A stretch of DNA of 14,814 nt from an uncultured Clostridiaceae bacterium (GTDB lineage: Bacteria > Bacillota > Clostridia > Lachnospirales > Lachnospiraceae), in assembly GCA_947175805.1 (NCBI GenBank), contig CAMWOF010000017.1, forward strand, positions 1-14,814. The letters run 5' to 3'. A program made the translations under genes and the position numbers. Below, piece after piece: positions 1-8,259 of the stretch (the first letter of the stretch is position 1; each line of letters opens with the position of its first letter). The notes under the pieces were generated by a model that had not been told where the DNA came from, ran no database searches, and saw nothing but the letters and a program-made list of their open reading frames with translations.

Positions 1-565
1 CCTGAGGCAGCCCCAAAGCATAGCCCACCGCTTTCACCTCGGTTACCGTAAGCCTTGACAGAGGGCTAAAGTCGCCTGCACCGTCACCGTATCTGGTGGC
101 GTAGCCTACCCAGTCCTCAGACAGATTACAGGTGTTGGCAACCCTGCCGTTCATGCTCTGGCTAACGGCATAGAGCGCTGCCATGCGGATTCGCGGCGGC
201 AGATTGGTGGCAGCCTGTACAGACAACTGTATATCTGAACCGCTTTTTGTTATCCCTTTTTTTATACCTTCCACAGCGTCATGCACATTGACCTCAAGAT
301 TCTGGATATCAAGATGCTTAACAAGCCTTCTTGCAACATCAATATCTGCCTGCTCACCGTTTGGCATGAGGACACCGACTACCCTCTCCTTTCCCAGTGC
401 CGCTACACACAAGGCTGCGACCACAGAGCTGTCCTTGCCGCCGGAAATGCCTACAATCGCATTACAACCCCTGCCGTTCTCCTCAAAAAAATCCTGAATC
501 CACTTCACAATATCGTCCTTTACCGCCTCGGCGTCAAAAGCGCCTGTACTCATAATATTTTTCAT
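1..565 (-). CDS. nadE: NAD+ synthetase, ammonia-type NadE, C-terminus cut by the window edge
   Basis: The gene makes NAD+ from nicotinate adenine dinucleotide (deamido-NAD), ATP and ammonia, the last step of NAD synthesis in the cytoplasm. The visible 188 codons carry the ATP-pyrophosphatase P-loop SGGKDSS at residues 41-47, the segment LMPNGEQADIDVA, and the NadE-typical NLSEDWVGYATRYGDGAGDF, which binds substrate. There is no glutaminase (nitrilase) domain before the P-loop, so it is the short ammonia-dependent form. The ATG at 565 is chosen because GGGAG lies 9 bases upstream; the in-frame ATG at 553 has no ribosome-binding site. It starts 38 bases after the nicotinamidase gene and is probably co-transcribed with it. 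The C-terminal part of the gene lies outside the window. Confidence 0.93.
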   Translation of the reverse strand, partial: MKNIMSTGAFDAEAVKDDIVKWIQDFFEENGRGCNAIVGISGGKDSSVVAALCVAALGKERVVGVLMPNGEQADIDVARRLVKHLDIQNLEVNVHDAVEGIKKGITKSGSDIQLSVQAATNLPPRIRMAALYAVSQSMNGRVANTCNLSEDWVGYATRYGDGAGDFSPLSRLTVTEVKAVGYALGLPQ

Positions 566-603
566 ATCCTGCCGCTCCCTTCTATTTCGGATGCTCAAAA
601 CCC

Positions 604-1125
604 CTATTCAATAATATCAATCTGGCACATCCTCATGGTTTCCAACGCTGCCCTGTGCGTCTCCGGCGTTACGCCCGCACAACAGCTCCCATCTACCGAT
701 ATCTCTGCATCAGGATAAAGCGCCTTTAAAATCAGTGCATTGGATACTACACAGATATCCGTGCAAAGCCCTATCAGCTCAATCTCCTGAAATGTCAGCT
801 CATGGCGTGCTGCAACCTCTTTCCAATTAGTAAAGCCAAAATTCGGCTTATCGATATAGATTGCACCCTCCACAGCTAAGCCTTCGGCAAGCTGCCAACC
901 CTCAGTGCCAAAAATGCAGTGCTCCACAGGCAATTTTTTTCCCTCACTGGTTTCCAGATAATCCTTCCCATGCGTATCTCTTGTAAATATAATTTCATCT
1001 TCCCGCTCTAAATATTCTGCAATCTTTCTTTTCACAGGTTCCACAATCGCCTGTGCTTCCTTTGTCCCCAAAGAGCCGTCAACAAAATCCTTCTGCATAT
1101 CTACTACAATTAATGTTTTTTTCAT
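604..1125 (-). CDS. pncA: Nicotinamidase-like cysteine hydrolase (isochorismatase fold)
   Basis: Probable nicotinamidase, converting nicotinamide to nicotinate and ammonia for NAD salvage. The 173-aa protein starts with the family's VVDMQKDFV. It shows a full catalytic triad: Asp9, Lys93 and Cys125 in GLCTDICV. It also has a metal-binding set typical of nicotinamidases rather than isochorismatases: Asp50 and His52 in RDTHGKDY, and His69 in PVEHCIFGTEGW. An AGAGG box lies 10 bases before the ATG. nadE follows after 38 bases, so the entry and final steps of the salvage route sit together; nicotinate phosphoribosyltransferase and NadD are not in the window. Substrate is inferred from motifs and neighbour; another amide hydrolase of the superfamily is the alternative. 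Confidence 0.85.
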   Translation of the reverse strand: MKKTLIVVDMQKDFVDGSLGTKEAQAIVEPVKRKIAEYLEREDEIIFTRDTHGKDYLETSEGKKLPVEHCIFGTEGWQLAEGLAVEGAIYIDKPNFGFTNWKEVAARHELTFQEIELIGLCTDICVVSNALILKALYPDAEISVDGSCCAGVTPETHRAALETMRMCQIDIIE

Positions 1126-1164
1126 GAATCATAATCCTCTCTGCTTTTTTACTGTTTTCTCTCT

Positions 1165-1198
1165 AAAAAAAGACATATGCCTTTCCAAACATATGTCT
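1165..1198 (-). terminator. Rho-independent terminator after trpS
   Basis: A perfect 9-bp inverted repeat (AGACATATG at 1171-1179 with CATATGTCT at 1190-1198) has a 10-base loop. On the minus strand it is followed by a run of seven T. It lies 35 bases past the trpS stop and before the nicotinamidase gene, so it separates trpS from the NAD genes. Confidence 0.85.
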
Positions 1199-1232
1199 GT
1201 AATTTAGCGGACTATACTTAATATTCGTTGTA

Positions 1233-2318
1233 CTAGCCCTGGAACCGCTTCACATGTGCGGCAATCAGCTCCTTATCCTCGAAATAGTTTATTTTCATAG
1301 CCGCCTTGACTTCATCCAGAGTTTTGGCTGCCACCTCTCTTGCTGCCTTAGAGCCCTCCTCTAAAATATGATATACATACTCAATATCCTTTTCATATTC
1401 CTTCCGCCTGTTCTGAATCGGTGCAAGCTCTGCCTGCAATACGTTATTTAAGAACTTCTTCACCTTCACATCTCCGAGACCGCCCCGCTGATAATGCGCC
1501 TTTAACTCATCCAGGTTCGCATAATCCGGCAGAAATTCCGCAAAATGCTCTGGTCTGGAAAATGCATCCAGATAAGTAAACACAGTATTTCCCTCCAGCT
1601 TTCCCGGGTCTTCGATTTTAATGTGATCCGGGTCTGTGAACATACTCATAACCTTCTTTTTTATCTCGGCAGGTTCCTCAGACAAATAAATACAGTTGCC
1701 GAGTGACTTGCTCATCTTTGCCTTGCCGTCCGTTCCCGGAAGCCGCAGGCACGCCTCATTTTCCGGCAGCAGAATATCCGGCTCCACTAAGGTTTCTCCA
1801 TAGACAGAGTTAAACTTCCTTACAATCTCCTTTGTCTGCTCTAACATCGGAAGCTGATCCTCCCCTACTGGCACCGTTGTCGCCTTAAATGCGGTGATAT
1901 CGGATGCCTGACTGATTGGATAGCAGAAGAATCCAACCGGAATACTTGCCTCAAAATTGCGCATCTGAATCTCTGATTTTACTGTGGGATTCCGCTGCAA
2001 TCTGGACACCGTAACCAAATTCATATAATAAAAAGTAAGCTCTGTAAGTTCTGGTACCTGTGACTGGATAAACAACGTAGACTTCTCCGGATCTAAGCCG
2101 CAGGCAAGGTAATCTAATGCCACCTCGATAATATTCTGCCGAATCTTTTCCGGGTCATCTGCATTATCTGTAAGCGCCTGGGCATCTGCAATCATAATAA
2201 ATATCTTTTCATATTCACCGGAGTTTTGTAATTCTACCCTGCGTCTTAGCGATCCCACATAATGCCCTACATGAAGCTTCCCTGTCGGTCTGTCACCTGT
2301 TAAAATAATCTTTCCCAC
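1233..2318 (-). CDS. trpS: Tryptophan--tRNA ligase
   Basis: Charges tRNA-Trp with tryptophan. This class I synthetase of 361 aa has the HIGH-type motif HVGH at residues 16-19, within GDRPTGKLHVGHYVGSL, and KMSKS at 201-205. The region between them, with SRLQRNPTVKSE and VGEDQ, is typical of bacterial TrpRS. It is about 30 residues longer than the usual bacterial enzyme, with the additional sequence mainly in the C-terminal half. The start is GTG at 2318, with AGGAGG 9 bases upstream. It is flanked by its own promoter and terminator and is therefore likely monocistronic. No T-box leader is visible: the roughly 100-base leader region lacks the conserved T-box antiterminator sequence, so tRNA-sensing control is not supported. 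Confidence 0.95.
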   Translation of the reverse strand: MGKIILTGDRPTGKLHVGHYVGSLRRRVELQNSGEYEKIFIMIADAQALTDNADDPEKIRQNIIEVALDYLACGLDPEKSTLFIQSQVPELTELTFYYMNLVTVSRLQRNPTVKSEIQMRNFEASIPVGFFCYPISQASDITAFKATTVPVGEDQLPMLEQTKEIVRKFNSVYGETLVEPDILLPENEACLRLPGTDGKAKMSKSLGNCIYLSEEPAEIKKKVMSMFTDPDHIKIEDPGKLEGNTVFTYLDAFSRPEHFAEFLPDYANLDELKAHYQRGGLGDVKVKKFLNNVLQAELAPIQNRRKEYEKDIEYVYHILEEGSKAAREVAAKTLDEVKAAMKINYFEDKELIAAHVKRFQG

Positions 2319-2370
2319 TTTCTAAATCCTCCTGCAATACATAATCCCTTATGGAAATCAGCTACTGTAT

Positions 2371-2399
2371 ACTATACTTTTTTCTACAAGTAAAGTCAA
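2371..2399 (-). promoter_or_regulatory. Sigma-A promoter of trpS
   Basis: On the minus strand TTGACT (2394-2399) and TATAGT (2371-2376) are separated by exactly 17 bases. The transcript would begin about 50 bases before the trpS start codon. The site lies just past the terminator of the upstream Fn3-protein gene. Confidence 0.75.
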
Positions 2400-2414
2400 G
2401 GACAGGAATAGAAC

Positions 2415-2445
2415 AAAAATACCCCGGAGCCGTAACAGCTCCGGG
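2415..2445 (-). terminator. Rho-independent terminator of the Fn3-protein gene
   Basis: A GC-rich perfect 8-bp stem (CCCGGAGC at 2423-2430 with GCTCCGGG at 2438-2445) has a 7-base loop and is followed on the minus strand by TATTTTT. It lies 87 bases past the stop codon of the large secreted-protein gene and just before the trpS promoter. Confidence 0.85.
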
Positions 2446-2531
2446 ATATCCCGATATCACATATGCCGCATATCCGCAATCCAAACAGCCATGTTCTGAT
2501 ATCACGGTTCTATGCCACATATATCTTTATC

Positions 2532-5500
2532 TTATTTTGCCTTAATCTTCTTTGCAGAGGATGTAACCTCAAGCGTGGACTTTAACGGTGTTGTACCCAC
2601 AGCCACAACCTTATAATAATAGGTCGTGCCCTTCTTTGCCTTCTTGTCCACAAAGGATTTCTTTGACTTTTTCACGGTGCCAATCTTCTTATAGGTACCG
2701 TTCTTCTTTGTGGAGCGGTATACCACATACTTAGTCGCGCCGGTAATCTTATTCCACTTCAGGGTTACCTTGCCCTTTGTTGCTTTTGCGGTTACGGTAA
2801 GCTTTGCATTGAAGGTCACCTTACTGTAACTGCCGGAACCAGCGGTAGTGCTTGGCGTGGTATATGAGTCATAATCATAGGATGCATAGGAGGCAATCTT
2901 CGTATTGTAATCGCCGTAGGCAACTACAGTATAGTAATAAGATACGCCAACATCCAGCTTCGCATAGTCAATGGCAGAGGTTCCAACAATGGAATCCGAA
3001 ATATTATAATATTCCCTGTAGCCCACCTTATCATTGTTTTCATCATCATTTGCCTCTTTGGAAATGGTGGTTCCGGCAGCTGCATACATCTTGCTGTCCG
3101 CATAATAGGTCGGCTTTCTTGTAGTTCTGTATACCTTGTAATACTTGGCGCCTGATACCTTCTTCCATGTAATCTTCACCGCCTGAACACTTTTTCCTGC
3201 CGCATTCTTTACGGTCACATTCTTGGCAGAAACACCCTTGGCGCCGCTTAGGGAAATGCCCTGGGAAACGCCGGACCAACTGCTGTACTTGCCATTTTTT
3301 CCGACTGCTCTTACCTTAACCGTGGCATACTCGCCCTGTTTCAGGCCCTTTATCGTATAGCTTGCCTTTTTGGTGGTTTTCACCGTATCTACAGTTGCTT
3401 TTGCATTGCCCTCGCAGTCATATACACGATAGGAAACCATGTAGGACTTTGCGTTAGCATCCTTATCCCAGGTAGCCTTCACGCTGCTTCCGGTATTCAC
3501 GGTCTTTAAATTCTTCGGTGTAACAACCGCCATGCTGACGGAAACGGTATCAGTCACATAGGCTTCCTTCTTTCCATTCTTAAAGAATGCAAGAATCGTG
3601 TATGTATAGCCTTCATCGGCAGCCAGCCCTTTGTCTGTATAGCTGGTGGTGGAAGCCTTCTTAATCGTCTTAATGCGCTCAAATTTATTATCCGCCAAAT
3701 AAGTCTCATAGTTTGATGTCGCATATTTTTTTGCTATCACAGATGGGTCACCGGAATACTCATTTGACCTGTAGATTTCATAACGGGTCGCACCGGTCAC
3801 CTTCGTCCACTTTAACTGCACGCTCTTTGCTGACTTCTTCACAGCGGTCAGTTTAATGACATTCACTGTACCTGTAGTTGCAGATACGATAGTGTAATCG
3901 CTGTACGCCTTCTTCTTAGAGTCTTTATCGTAAGAATAGGTACGTACTCTGTATGTATATGTGGTATTTTCCTTTAACTCTTTATCCAGATAGAAGTTGT
4001 CCGTGGTCACTGTCAGTTTCTTCCATTTCTTTCCCGACTTTTTATAAATCTCATAGCCGGTAGCGCCATTAGACAAGGTGAGCTTAATACTCTTTTTGCT
4101 GGAAAGGGTGGTTACTCCCGGCTTACTTAATGTCCGGGTGGCAGATACCATCTTGGAAGCAGGGCTCATTGTATTATATTTTGTAAAAGCCACGCCGTTC
4201 ATTGTGTATATCGGCGACCGCTCCATGTCATACGAGGATGTGTCAATCGTGTGGACTACAAAATAGTATTTTTTGCCATACTCAAGGCTGCTGCTGCTAA
4301 GCTCGTACTCTCCGCTGCTGCCGGAAGTGCTAAAGCGCAGCACTTTATTGTCAACCAGACGCTTCGTGCCCGGGTCTGCCTCCTGTAACACATCTGAGAA
4401 ATATTTTGTCTTATTCACGCCGTTCTCTACTACAGTTCCACTGGCATTCTGCGCATAATAGTTATAATATGCCGGGAAATTCGGGGATTCATAAGCATAA
4501 ATCCTGACATCTGCCCATACCGGCGTCCAAGTCAGTACAATATTTCCATTTGTTGCCTTGGAAGCCTTTACGTTCTGCACCTGCGGCGCATAATCTGCGG
4601 TAGCAGCCGTTGCCGATGCCACATTTGCGATGATTCTATTGTTAATATAGGTGTCTGTATAGCCGATTACGCTAGATACACACACAACAAAATAGTAGTA
4701 CTGATAATTAGAATCACATGAGTATTTGTATGTGGTTTTACTTGTGTAATAGCTTTCTCTCGACCATTTAAAATCCGGATTCTGTGCCTTGAGGTTTGTG
4801 AGCTCCTCGGCGCTGTTTCCATAGTAGTCATTCCAATTGGAAGCGTTTACATTCAGAGGCATATTGCTTTTAATCATCTGCATGTAATATTGTTCTGCAC
4901 GTGCATACCGGTTCCAGCTTACCATAATTACGTCTTTTTCCAGCTTGGCGCTCACATTCAGGGCAGGCACCACCTCCGCAGACGCTTTCCTATTTGTGTA
5001 GGTGAAGGTATCTGACCATGGCCCTGTCTTATATGTATGGTATATATTGTAAGAATTGCCCGTCTGCACATCAATTGCCTTGTCCACTGTATAGTACACG
5101 GCGCGCACCCGTATGGAAGCAGACGCACCAGGAACCACTGTTATAGGCGGCGTACAACCGTTGTCTGTTTGCAGCATATTGCCCTCTTCCGTCATGAAGT
5201 CCGCATCTGTATTCCCCTCGATTTCATAAGCGATATAAATCGGCTTGTTGTCCGGTGTAACCACCTTCTCAGCAAATGAAACTTCGTTCCATGAATAAGA
5301 CACCTCGGAAGCATTGATCAGCATCTCATCATCAGCATATACATAATACGAATCCGGACCGCCAGAGATGTATATGGATCTTATGGAATATGCGGAAAAA
5401 TACCGTCCGTTATACACGATGTAATTCATATAGCTGCCGTCTGTCCACTTCGGCCTCAGCGCCTCATTCATTGCAGTTGTAGATGCATAGTTTCCGAGAT

Positions 5501-6233
5501 AAACTACCTCATCCTCTGCCGTCACAAAATCTCTGCCATCCTCTGTTCTGCCCACATATCTATATGTCTTGCCGTTTGCATTATAAAGGCGTGTATTTTC
5601 ATCCCTGACCACACCGGATACAAAGGTAGCAGGATAACTCAGTACGACATAACCTTGTCTGCTGTCACAATATCTGTAGTATCTGCCATTGTACAGGTAC
5701 AGTCCGGTGGCAGCATCTTTATAACTCTCCGGCTTTCCCGGTGCAGCCACATATTCGCCCATGACAGGATACTTATAATAAATAGTATTGCCGGAAGCAT
5801 CCGTTCTTGTATTAAAATTAGATTGCGCCCTGATGCCAATCACCTTGGATGGGGTTCCATTGTATGCCTCGTAATCCTCCGGCACAAGCGCATCCTCTGT
5901 CTCTGATGTATCCTCTGTTACTGACGCATCTTCTGTTACTGATGTATCCTCTGTTACCGACACATCCTCTGTTACTGATGTATCCTCTGTTACCGACGCA
6001 TCTTCTGCCTCAGTATCCGTGCTTTCCGTTACGTCTGCTGCCGTATCGTAAGCCGCTGTGTCTTCCACATCATCCGCCGCCGTCTCCGCTTCGTCTGCTG
6101 TGTCATAGGAAATAACAGTCTCGGAATCCTCGTAAGCCTGTGCAGATACCACTGCAGGCGCCAATTCCGATGTGACCAGCGCGACAGAAAGAACAATGGC
6201 AGTCAAAGACTTTGCTAACTTTGTCTTTCTCAT
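2532..6233 (-). CDS. Secreted fibronectin type III repeat protein with acidic N-terminal repeat region
   Basis: A 1233-aa exported protein of unknown specific role, likely cell-surface or extracellular. It has a Sec signal peptide (basic MRKTKLAK, hydrophobic core, likely cut after SAQA near residue 33). An acidic Asp/Glu/Thr-rich stretch (about 35-130) contains six hexapeptide repeats. A Tyr-rich non-repetitive region (about 140-320) has motifs such as YNGRYYRY. The C-terminal two thirds holds about seven Fn3-like modules, marked by repeated LKWxKxxGAxxYxxYR and TxYxYxVxA patterns; the last ones are very Lys-rich. No LPXTG motif, SLH domain or C-terminal anchor is seen, so it is either released or held by charge. 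The ATG at 6233 is chosen because AGGAGG lies 7 bases upstream; the TTG one codon earlier is not needed. It has its own promoter, structured leader and terminator. Adhesin or scaffold roles are inference only. Confidence 0.85.
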   Translation of the reverse strand: MRKTKLAKSLTAIVLSVALVTSELAPAVVSAQAYEDSETVISYDTADEAETAADDVEDTAAYDTAADVTESTDTEAEDASVTEDTSVTEDVSVTEDTSVTEDASVTEDTSETEDALVPEDYEAYNGTPSKVIGIRAQSNFNTRTDASGNTIYYKYPVMGEYVAAPGKPESYKDAATGLYLYNGRYYRYCDSRQGYVVLSYPATFVSGVVRDENTRLYNANGKTYRYVGRTEDGRDFVTAEDEVVYLGNYASTTAMNEALRPKWTDGSYMNYIVYNGRYFSAYSIRSIYISGGPDSYYVYADDEMLINASEVSYSWNEVSFAEKVVTPDNKPIYIAYEIEGNTDADFMTEEGNMLQTDNGCTPPITVVPGASASIRVRAVYYTVDKAIDVQTGNSYNIYHTYKTGPWSDTFTYTNRKASAEVVPALNVSAKLEKDVIMVSWNRYARAEQYYMQMIKSNMPLNVNASNWNDYYGNSAEELTNLKAQNPDFKWSRESYYTSKTTYKYSCDSNYQYYYFVVCVSSVIGYTDTYINNRIIANVASATAATADYAPQVQNVKASKATNGNIVLTWTPVWADVRIYAYESPNFPAYYNYYAQNASGTVVENGVNKTKYFSDVLQEADPGTKRLVDNKVLRFSTSGSSGEYELSSSSLEYGKKYYFVVHTIDTSSYDMERSPIYTMNGVAFTKYNTMSPASKMVSATRTLSKPGVTTLSSKKSIKLTLSNGATGYEIYKKSGKKWKKLTVTTDNFYLDKELKENTTYTYRVRTYSYDKDSKKKAYSDYTIVSATTGTVNVIKLTAVKKSAKSVQLKWTKVTGATRYEIYRSNEYSGDPSVIAKKYATSNYETYLADNKFERIKTIKKASTTSYTDKGLAADEGYTYTILAFFKNGKKEAYVTDTVSVSMAVVTPKNLKTVNTGSSVKATWDKDANAKSYMVSYRVYDCEGNAKATVDTVKTTKKASYTIKGLKQGEYATVKVRAVGKNGKYSSWSGVSQGISLSGAKGVSAKNVTVKNAAGKSVQAVKITWKKVSGAKYYKVYRTTRKPTYYADSKMYAAAGTTISKEANDDENNDKVGYREYYNISDSIVGTSAIDYAKLDVGVSYYYTVVAYGDYNTKIASYASYDYDSYTTPSTTAGSGSYSKVTFNAKLTVTAKATKGKVTLKWNKITGATKYVVYRSTKKNGTYKKIGTVKKSKKSFVDKKAKKGTTYYYKVVAVGTTPLKSTLEVTSSAKKIKAK
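5889..5996 (-). repeat. Six tandem 18-bp repeats encoding SVTED(T/V/A)
   Basis: Six head-to-tail 18-bp units encode SVTEDT, SVTEDV, SVTEDT, SVTEDA, SVTEDT and SETEDA in the acidic linker just after the signal peptide of the Fn3 protein. Near-identical DNA between units points to recent tandem duplication. Because 18 is a multiple of three, changes in unit number keep the frame and would only alter linker length. Confidence 0.9.
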
Positions 6234-6248
6234 CAATTCTCCTCCTTG

Positions 6249-6346
6249 CTAAAATGTCCGGCGTACTTTTACGCCTGTGATAATATGTTTTATGGGCTGT
6301 CCGCACTGAGCGCACAGCTCCATATACTTTGGAATACTTAAATTCC
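6249..6346 (-). promoter_or_regulatory. Hairpin-rich 5' leader of the Fn3-protein gene, with a possible 24-codon ORF
   Basis: Between the promoter and the start codon, the roughly 115-base leader contains three inverted repeats. The first is GGAAT/ATTCC at 6331-6346. The second is a GCTGT/ACAGC stem at 6296-6318 that continues with four inner pairs around a three-base loop after a two-base bulge. The third is GGCGTA/TACGCC around a four-base loop at 6260-6275, close to the ribosome-binding site. An ATG at 6323 opens a 24-codon frame ending at 6249, encoding a peptide that begins MELCAQCGQ with a CxxC pair. It has no good ribosome-binding site. I recognise no known riboswitch class. Structure and peptide are both unproven. 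Confidence 0.35.
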
Positions 6347-6354
6347 ATTGTTTC

Positions 6355-6383
6355 AGTATACTATTTATATGCAGATTAAGCAA
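6355..6383 (-). promoter_or_regulatory. Promoter of the Fn3-protein gene
   Basis: On the minus strand TTGCTT (6378-6383) and TATACT (6355-6360) are separated by 17 bases. This predicts a start near 6348 and a leader of about 115 bases. It lies in the gap after the metF stop, where no strong metF terminator is visible. Confidence 0.6.
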
Positions 6384-6410
6384 TAAAAAAATTTTCTCTT
6401 TTCCTTCAAT

Positions 6411-7271
6411 CTAAAGGATAGCAGAAAGATTCTGCATAATAGCAGATGCCACCGAAGGATTGTTCATGGAATATACGTGCACGCTCCTGATTCCGTTTGC
6501 ATATAAATCGATAATCTGGTCTGTGGCATAGGCAATACCGGCCTGCCGCATAGCCGCCTTCGTTTCCCCAAAGGCATCCAATATCTGCACAAAACGCTGT
6601 GGAAGCCGGGTGCCGGAAAGCTTCAGCGTACGCTTCATCTGATTTGCATTCACAATTGGCATAATGCCCGGATGCACCGGAACCAATATGCCCGCCTCCC
6701 GGAGCTTATACAGATAGTTGTACATAATGTTATTATCAAAAAACATCTGGGTCACTAAAAATTCACAGCCCGCATCTACTTTTTCTTTAATATGCCTGAT
6801 ATCTTCTCTCTGAGAAGGTGCATCCGGATGGGTCTCCGGATAACAGGCACCGCCGATACAAAAATCCCCATGCTTTTTTATTTCCGTAATCAATTCACTG
6901 GCATAATGGTAATTGATTTCTCCCATCTCAAAACCCTCGGGAATATCTCCCCTAAGAGCCAGAATGTTTTCAATACCGTTTTCCTTCAAAAGGTCAAGCT
7001 GTGATGTTATCTTTTCCCTATCTGACGTGATGCATGTCAAATGTGCCATCATGGGTACATTATGACGCTCCTGCAAATCTCTGGCAATAGACACCGTATA
7101 TGTACTGGTTCCGCCTCCGGCACCATAGGTCACACTCATAAATTCCGGTTTCAGCGCCGCAATCTCTCTTGTTGCTTTCTCCACCGTCTCATAATTATCC
7201 TGGGTCTTCGGCGGAAACACCTCAAAGGAAATGGAATACTTGTCTTCTGTAAATAAATCTCTTATCTTCAT
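6411..7271 (-). CDS. metF: 5,10-methylenetetrahydrofolate reductase
   Basis: Reduces 5,10-methylene-THF to 5-methyl-THF, the methyl donor for methionine synthesis; in acetogens the same reaction is part of the Wood-Ljungdahl pathway. The 286-aa FAD-binding TIM-barrel protein, near the usual length, shows FEVFPPK (catalytic Glu17), SVTYGAGGGTS (about 47-56), HLTC (77-80), LRGDIP (106-111), VTQMFFD (about 173-179) and HPGIMPI (200-206). The start is placed at 7271 because GAGGAG at 7279-7284 sits 7 bases before it. The ATG five codons earlier (7286) overlaps that ribosome-binding site and is unlikely. A promoter lies just upstream. No SAM riboswitch or T-box is visible in the short leader. No metV or other one-carbon gene is adjacent, so which pathway it serves cannot be told here. 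Confidence 0.95.
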   Translation of the reverse strand: MKIRDLFTEDKYSISFEVFPPKTQDNYETVEKATREIAALKPEFMSVTYGAGGGTSTYTVSIARDLQERHNVPMMAHLTCITSDREKITSQLDLLKENGIENILALRGDIPEGFEMGEINYHYASELITEIKKHGDFCIGGACYPETHPDAPSQREDIRHIKEKVDAGCEFLVTQMFFDNNIMYNYLYKLREAGILVPVHPGIMPIVNANQMKRTLKLSGTRLPQRFVQILDAFGETKAAMRQAGIAYATDQIIDLYANGIRSVHVYSMNNPSVASAIMQNLSAIL

Positions 7272-7334
7272 TTCAAAACTCCTCATATATTATTCATTTA
7301 AATTGTCTTTCATATACCTCCAATTTGTCTCTAT

Positions 7335-7363
7335 AGTATATACTCAAAATCAGAAAAAATCAA
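7335..7363 (-). promoter_or_regulatory. Promoter of metF
   Basis: On the minus strand TTGATT (7358-7363) and TATACT (7335-7340) are 17 bases apart. The -35 box directly abuts the stop codon of the histidine kinase gene. This suggests metF is transcribed separately from the cassette before it, although no terminator is seen between the two. Confidence 0.55.
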
Positions 7364-8245
7364 TTATACTGAATTAAGTAGTATCACTTTTATAGACAAA
7401 CGATTTCCCTCCATTTCTGCACTGATACTTCCGCCCATAGCCTCTATAAGCTGTCTGCATATATAAAGTCCAATTCCGCTTCCTTTACTTCTTGACTTGT
7501 CCTGTGTATAAAATCGATTAAATATATGTGCCACATTGACATAAGCATTTACAGGATTAGATACAGTTATGATTACCCGCTCATTTTCCTGACAGGCACG
7601 AAAATAAATATCTCCGTTTGTATATTTTATGCTGTTTGAAATCAAATTTTGAATCACTCTGTTCAGCATATTGGAATCGGCAGAAACCATAACTGTCTTA
7701 TTCGAATCTTCAAAATGCGGCGTGATACTTTTTCCCTCGAAGATAGGATAGTAAGCAAGTATTTGTTCACAAATCATTCCTGCTACGTCTACTCTTTCCA
7801 ACTTTGGATCGCAGCCCTGTGATTCAAGCACTGATAACTCAAAAAAGTCATTAATCAGAGCATTGCAATAGTGTGTTCGTTCTAGGCAAGTCTTTATAAT
7901 TTCTCCGATTTTTTCATCTTTACATTCTCTCTCTGCCAACTGCAAATAGCCAATTACTGAAGTTAGCGGTGTTTTCATATCATGGGATATGTCCGCTATA
8001 GAAGATTTTAATGCCGCAGAGGACACATTGCTTTTGATAATTGTCTGCTGTATCTTTTCAAGCAGCTCATTGATTTCTAATGCGACTGATTCCATGTCAT
8101 CGTCTACAAACTCAACCGTCACAAGTCGGGTCTGTTCATCGCTAAGCTGTCTGGAAATAGATTTTAACTGTTTCTTTAACTTGTAATATCTTCCCGCAAA
8201 AATCACGACAGCGGCAAAAAGTATTAAGATAATCATATATTCCAC
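7364..8245 (-). CDS. Sensor histidine kinase, single-TM type, of an ABC-linked two-component system
   Basis: A membrane kinase expected to phosphorylate the response regulator encoded upstream in the same cluster. The 293-aa protein has one N-terminal TM helix (about 3-18), almost no extracellular part, and a linker that may be coiled. The H-box is SHDMKTPLTSVIGYLQL with His88; the N-box is QNLISNSIKY (Asn200, Asn204); the F-box is FNRFY (242-246) and the G2 box GSGIGL (255-260). The usual G1 Asp-x-Gly is replaced by VSNPV around 228-232, seen in some Firmicute kinases linked to peptide-resistance ABC transporters. With no sensing domain, the signal may come through the ABC transporter, as known for BceS-like kinases (inference). 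The GTG start at 8245 has AGGAGG 10 bases upstream and lies 14 bases after the permease stop. Confidence 0.85.
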   Translation of the reverse strand: MEYMIILILFAAVVIFAGRYYKLKKQLKSISRQLSDEQTRLVTVEFVDDDMESVALEINELLEKIQQTIIKSNVSSAALKSSIADISHDMKTPLTSVIGYLQLAERECKDEKIGEIIKTCLERTHYCNALINDFFELSVLESQGCDPKLERVDVAGMICEQILAYYPIFEGKSITPHFEDSNKTVMVSADSNMLNRVIQNLISNSIKYTNGDIYFRACQENERVIITVSNPVNAYVNVAHIFNRFYTQDKSRSKGSGIGLYICRQLIEAMGGSISAEMEGNRLSIKVILLNSV

Positions 8246-8259
8246 CGCTGTCTACCCTC

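Noticed and set aside
2319..2420. T-box leader for trpS
   Set aside because: The leader from the predicted start is only about 50 bases, and the conserved T-box sequence is absent; the hairpin at 2423-2445 lies upstream of the trpS promoter and belongs to the previous gene.
2446..2510. Cluster of GATATC and CATATG palindromes after the Fn3-protein stop
   Set aside because: The units are short and irregularly spaced with no terminator-like T run or known operator pattern; best treated as 3' UTR sequence.
2366..2524. Minus-strand 52-codon frame (MWHRTVISEHGC...) through the region before trpS, considered as a Trp-containing leader peptide
   Set aside because: It has no ribosome-binding site, contains a single Trp, and runs through both the terminator of the Fn3 gene and the trpS promoter, so it cannot be a leader of the trpS transcript.
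5849..6115. Plus-strand Leu/Pro-rich repetitive frame
   Set aside because: It is the reverse-strand shadow of the 18-bp acidic repeats in the Fn3 gene.
7297..7320. Seven-codon frame MKDNLNE before metF
   Set aside because: GGAGG is present but only 3 bases from the ATG, too close for normal initiation, and the peptide carries no Met-rich or other regulatory feature.
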